Source of the DNA: Dryomyza anilis
Lineage: Eukaryota; Arthropoda; Insecta; Diptera; Dryomyzidae
Direction of reading: 5' to 3'
NCBI GenBank assembly: GCA_951804985.1
Contig: OX638132.1
Coordinates: 20,627,529-20,691,528 of the forward strand
Length of the DNA: 64,000 nt
The translations under genes and the position numbers were made by a program. This document shows positions 59,270 to 64,000 of this stretch, piece by piece. The notes beneath the pieces are model-generated. The model had not been told where the DNA came from and did no database searches. It worked only from the letters and a program-made list of their open reading frames with translations. Each line of letters opens with the position of its first letter. Positions within the stretch are counted from its first letter, which is position 1.

Positions 59270-59460
59270 TTTTGAGGACTTTCATACCAATGTGCACACA
59301 AAAACTAATAGCTGCGTGAATGTTAATCATAGTGGATAGAGTAAACCAATTTGTATTCTCTGAGGTTTGCCATTGTCTGCAGAGAGATGCGCGGTGTACA
59401 AAAATGTTTTCTGTGAAAGATATTGTTAATCCCAGCCCAGATTTGAACATGGGACATTTT
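59270..59460 (-). mobile_element. SINE remnant, 20671-20978 family
   Basis: On the minus strand, CCCATGTTCAAATCTGGGCT, GGGATTAACAATATCTTTCA and ATGGCAAACCTCAGAG align in order with the complete SINE. The head is mutated and the (ATT)n tail is lost. Duplicated at about 63137-63327. Confidence 0.5.
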
Positions 59461-60581
59461 TTAGCATCAAAAAGTTTAAGGTTGTCGATTAGATTTAAAA
59501 AAATCTATTGATTTTTCAATTAAATTATAAATATCGATAAGATATGGAAATTAAATAACTTTTCGAATTCGTTACGATATTAAAATCTTACAACAACGAC
59601 AAAGCCATTCCTTTCGAAAACATAGGTATATTTTACAGATTACAAGATATATTTTACAGATAAACTACTGAAAAATAGCAGCCATTACCAGCAATTTATT
59701 AAAACGGTTACGTTATAGGAAGACCCGCAAGTATCGGATTATGGTAGTCGATTTTAAAAAGGCTATATCTGCAGTAAGCTATTATTTGATAATTTAAATA
59801 ACTATGCCATGAGAAACGATATGGGAAGGCTTGCTAAGTACTCTTCTTTGAGTAGCAAAAGAAGAAGACCTGAAATTATACTATACATTTTTTCAGTAAT
59901 TTTTTTTTTTAATTCGGAAGCACATGTGTCGCTATTTAATATGCGAATAATAAATTTCGAGTTTGGGTTCGTTTAAACTTTAAAGATACTCTAAAGTGTG
60001 TGATGGCCAATAGCAATAGCAGTTGTAAATTCAGATTTCGCTTATGCCAATGTGTTTGTCTGTGATTTTTAGCTGTTTTTATTATGAACGAACTGTAAGA
60101 ATTTATGTTGTGTGTTAAATTCTTGATTTTATGTGTGTCTAATTTTTAATCATTTTTAAGGCCCTTTCATGACTGTCGAAGCGAATGTACTTGGCGAAGC
60201 GAACGAACCCAGTATACCAAACTGTTTCGATATCGCAACGAAAATGTTGCGAAAATTCGAAGAATTTTTCCGATATCGATGCCATTTCTCGTAATGATAA
60301 TATAGGAAAATTCCTTCCAAAACGGTCGGCCGATATCGAACCGAGATAATGAAGGTTTCTCGTTAAGAGAATTATTTGAATTTAGAAGCGCTCTTGTCGA
60401 CAGAAAATAATTTTCTTTACCTATCTTCTCTATTTTTTCTATTACGTCATAGTCGTGTTCGGCACCATCGTATTCATTTTTTTTATTCTTTTGAATTTAA
60501 TTCGTTCGTAACACAATTACTTTTCACAATTACCATCATCATTTTCTATTGCATTTTATTTTCTGTCAGTATCTTTAAAAT
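59461..60581. other. Downstream part of duplication unit 1, nothing recognised
   Basis: AT-rich; no gene or element end recognised. It ends at the junction, where TATCTTTAAAATAT (60570-60583) precedes the second unit. Confidence 0.4.
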
Positions 60582-63500
60582 ATGTTGTATCTTTAAAATA
60601 TTTTCTTATGTAGGTCAAGCTGAAAAGCGTTATTGCTGAACTGCCAAACGGTTTGCAGACAAAAATCTCCGAAGGTGGCAGCAACTTTAGCGTTGGCCAG
60701 CGACAATTGGTCTGTTTGGCGCGTGCTATACTGCGTGAAAATAAAATACTTGTCATGGACGAGGCCACGGCAAATGTTGACCCACAAACGGATGCGCTAA
60801 TTCAAGCGACTATTCGCACTAAATTCAAGAACTGCACCGTGCTCACAATCGCACATCGTTTGCATACGGTCATGGATTCGGATAAGGTGTTGGTAATGGA
60901 TGCGGGCCAAGTGGTCGAATTCGGTTCACCCTACGAACTGTTGACTGAATCTCCAACGAAAATATTCCATGACATGGTGAAGCAGACGGGCAAGGCAACA
61001 TTTGAGAATTTACTTAAAACGGCGCAGAAGGTTTGTAGAAAAATACAACGTGCGTCTGTTGAATGTATTCAAACCATTTGCTATTTCTTTTTAGGCACAC
61101 GAGGCAAATTCGAAGCCAAAGAATGAGTGAATGTATTTGCCAAGACACAAAAATATTATAATAACATGTAACCAAAGTACAATAAGCATAGAAGTTGGTC
61201 TGTTTCTCACGGAACACTAAATTATTACCTAACAACCAACAATTTAATTACCTACTTAATATTTTCAGTTAGCCTTATTTAAGCATAAAATACTAAAATA
61301 GCAACCATTATTGTTTTTTATGAACAGTTTATATACATATATAGCATTAACTATGGAATAAGATAATCAAACTGCAAATGTGCCTTTGAAATTGCGGAAT
61401 ATTAATAACGTCCTTTAATGTACATAATTTAAAAATTAAACAAATTTTCATATTAGACACAAAACATATTCATTTTCAGTGTACCATTTCTCAGTGTAGT
61501 GATTTTTCAAGTACAAGAAGTGATTTTTCTAGTACATTTTTGTTTTTTTTTCCCTTTTATAATATCATTGTTTAAACTATATATATATATTTTATATATT
61601 ACGTATAATTAAATGCAATACACAAAAAGAAATGAGTCACAACTATTTTTATAATATGTGTGTTATACAAAAAAGATCGAATAAAACTTTATACAAGTAA
61701 TAAATGTCTTCACAGTTTTGCTACTTTGGATGTGTATTGTTTATATTGATGTGAGGAACGTGATTTTTGTATTTAAATTTGTGGTCATCTGGGACCATTT
61801 TGCTTATTTACTAAAAAAAAAGAGATTTTTGAGATAATGTGCAGAATTGTCCGATATATCATGTTGTGTGAAAATTCGTATTTATAACATGTATACTCTC
61901 CGCTAAAGAAGAGAATATACCGTTATCTCAATTCTTATGTTCCATACATTTCTTATGCAAGGTGAGAATTGAAAACGCGTTTTCTGCAAAATCGATTTTT
62001 TTTTAAGTTATGACACTCTTGTAATAAATGAGCGAAATGCTCATCATCGAGAAATAGGAAAATGTTCTTGTAAAGGGTTTTTCAATAAGAGCGCTACAAA
62101 AGTTTTTTCAAGGGTTTTTCAACAGGGACGCTATAAGGTTTGCCATTTCATGATGGAAAGATATACGAGCCAACCACGAGTCGAAATTATTAAAATTTAC
62201 TACAGAAATTCGAATTCGTTTATCTTTCCATCATGAAATGGCAAACCTTACTGAAGAGAAATGTCAAAAGAGCGGCAAGAAATATGGCGTCGTTTGCTGT
62301 CCCTGTCGCTCTACTTTTGTAGCGTCCCTGTTGAGTCGCCATTGAGTCGTTTTCGAGAAAATCGATAATTTTTCCCATAACACGAAAACTATTATAAATA
62401 ATAGTAAATTTTCACATCTTTACGTACAATAGATCAAATGAAGCGTTGGGTGCAAAAAGGGCGTTTGTGTGAAAAAATAAGTTTTGAGATATTTGCATTT
62501 AAAGTTTTTGAATGTCCGTATCTCAAAAAGGAATAAACCGAGTATATAGATTCAAATTTTTATTAAAATTTGAACTATAAGCTTTATTATGCACTTTTCA
62601 AATTTGTTTAAGAGCTCCTATGAATATATAAAATAATTAATTAAAATAAATGATTTATACGCCCTTATTGCATAAAATGAGTAATAAAATGTGGGCGTAT
62701 TGGGTTTTATAGCCACAATCATTACATAAATGAAAAAATAAATATTATTGTGCATTATCTAGATATACTTATTGATATGAATGGATATAGATTTAAATTA
62801 CGGTCAAAATGGCTCAAACTAAATTGACTCTGTTGAAAACTGACTCTGTAAAAAAATTCAAAATATGAAAAAAATAATATTTTTTGTATGGAGATAACGC
62901 CCTTATTGCACAAAACGACAAAATCTTCATGTAATCGATCTGCGATTTCACAGAATGGTAAAAGGCACTGCTGGTAGCATTCGGTGTGAATATTGCAATA
63001 AGGGCGTTATGATGCCTAACGCCCTTATTGCACCCAACGCTTCAAATGTTTTTAGGTTTTTATGAAAAATATTTTTTTTGTGCTCCATATCCAATAATAT
63101 CCTTTAACAACGCTGGAGGTGGTGATGAGGAATCCATTTTGAGGACTTTCATACCAATGTGCACACAAAAACTAATAGCTGCGTGAATGTTAATCATAGT
63201 GGATAGAGTAAACCAATTTGTATTCTCTGAGGTTTGCCATTGTCTGCAGAGAGATGCGCGGTGTACAAAAATGTTTTCTGTGAAAGATATTGTTAATCCC
63301 AGCCCAGATTTGAACATGGGACATTTTTTAGCATCAAAAAGTTTAAGGTTGTCGATTAGATTTAAAAAAATCTATTGATTTTTCAATTAAATTATAAATA
63401 TCGATAAGATATGGAAATTAAATAACTTTTCGAATTCGTTACGATATTAAAATCTTACAACAACGACAAAGCCATTCCTTTCGAAAACATAGGTATATTT

Positions 63501-64000
63501 TACAGATTACAAGATATATTTTACAGATAAACTACTGAAAAATAGCAGCCATTACCAGCAATTTATTAAAACGGTTACGTTATAGGAAGACCCGCAAGTA
63601 TCGGATTATGGTAGTCGATTTTAAAAAGGCTATATCTGCAGTAAGCTATTATTTGATAATTTAAATAACTATGCCATGAGAAACGATATGGGAAGGCTTG
63701 CTAAGTACTCTTCTTTGAGTAGCAAAAGAAGAAGACCTGAAATTATACTATACATTTTTTCAGTAATTTTTTTTTTTAATTCGGAAGCACATGTGTCGCT
63801 ATTTAATATGCGAATAATAAATTTCGAGTTTGGGTTCGTTTAAACTTTAAAGATACTCTAAAGTGTGTGATGGCCAATAGCAATAGCAGTTGTAAATTCA
63901 GATTTCGCTTATGCCAATGTGTTTGTCTGTGATTTTTAGCTGTTTTTATTATGAACGAACTGTAAGAATTTATGTTGTGTGTTAAATTCTTGATTTTATG
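60582..64000 (+). repeat. Tandem duplication, unit 2 (incomplete at window end)
   Basis: Repeats 56715-60133 at an offset of 3867 bp. By eye only two substitutions were found: G58171 versus T62038 and T58675 versus G62542, both non-coding. The copy runs off the window, so its right end and the copy number are unknown. Confidence 0.93.
60614..61130 (+). pseudogene. Duplicated ABC transporter terminal exons 10' and 11'
   Basis: Exon 10' (60614-61030) and exon 11' (61095-61130) are identical to 56747-57163 and 57228-57263, with intact splice sites and stop. No promoter or upstream transporter exons precede them within the unit, so they cannot encode a transporter alone. They could be used as alternative last exons after exon 9 (giving the same protein), or exon 10 could splice to exon 10' in frame, duplicating 139 residues of NBD2. 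They may equally be an assembly duplicate. Labelled pseudogene because they are an orphan partial copy, not because of lesions. Confidence 0.75.

Larger units (their letters stand above)
56715..60581 (+). repeat. Tandem duplication, unit 1 (3867 bp)
   Basis: From ATGTTG in intron 9, 32 bp before exon 10, to the junction at 60581. It contains exons 10-11, the 3'UTR, a foldback repeat, a TTGGGTGCAA-ended element and a SINE remnant. The sequence starting at 60582 repeats it at a constant offset of 3867 bp. Confidence 0.95.

Noticed and set aside
60653..61126. A second, separate ABC transporter gene
   Set aside because: Only the last two exons are present, identical to the upstream copy; there is no transmembrane domain or NBD1.

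Overview
The window is nuclear DNA of an insect, most likely a higher fly (Brachycera). Three interrupted eukaryotic genes with GT..AG introns sit in very AT-rich DNA crowded with small transposable elements. RpS13 has the expected fly/animal length (151 residues), and the repeats include dipteran-type dispersed elements with (GTCT)n tracts. The species cannot be named from the sequence.

Layout. (1) 1-7600: repeats and AT-rich DNA, probably the last intron(s) of the PHRF1-like gene: a TA-flanked MITE, a dispersed repeat, a probable solo LTR and fragments of a second MITE copy. (2) 7601-37670, minus strand: a PHRF1-like RING/PHD/SR-rich nuclear protein. Three coding exons (37296-37670, 13934-16267, 7601-11416) join in phase to give about 2175 residues; the C-terminal exon(s) lie left of the window. 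Intron 1 is 21 kb and holds a mariner remnant, two Tc1-like remnants, a complete non-autonomous Helitron, tRNA-derived SINEs and many MITEs. (3) 37671-40471: a divergent intergenic region with two MITEs. (4) 40472-41415, plus strand: RpS13, three coding exons, with a pyrimidine-rich start site and a strong hairpin in intron 2. (5) 41416-48267: intergenic, with nested MITEs and a possible non-coding first exon of the next gene. (6) 48287-57263, plus strand: a complete ABCC/MRP4-type ABC transporter, 11 coding exons, 1347 residues. (7) 56715-64000: a 3867-bp segment carrying the last two transporter exons, the 3'UTR and downstream repeats is followed directly by a second, almost identical copy that runs off the window.

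The three genes have unrelated jobs (chromatin/ubiquitin/RNA polymerase II, ribosome, membrane export), so no functional cluster is implied. The most notable observations are the near-identical tandem duplication of the transporter's terminal exons, and a set of transposon insertions whose ends and target-site duplications can be read directly: SINE, 9 bp; hAT-like, 8 bp; Harbinger-like, TAA and TTA; Helitron, between A and T. I found no evidence of a wholly new biological system.
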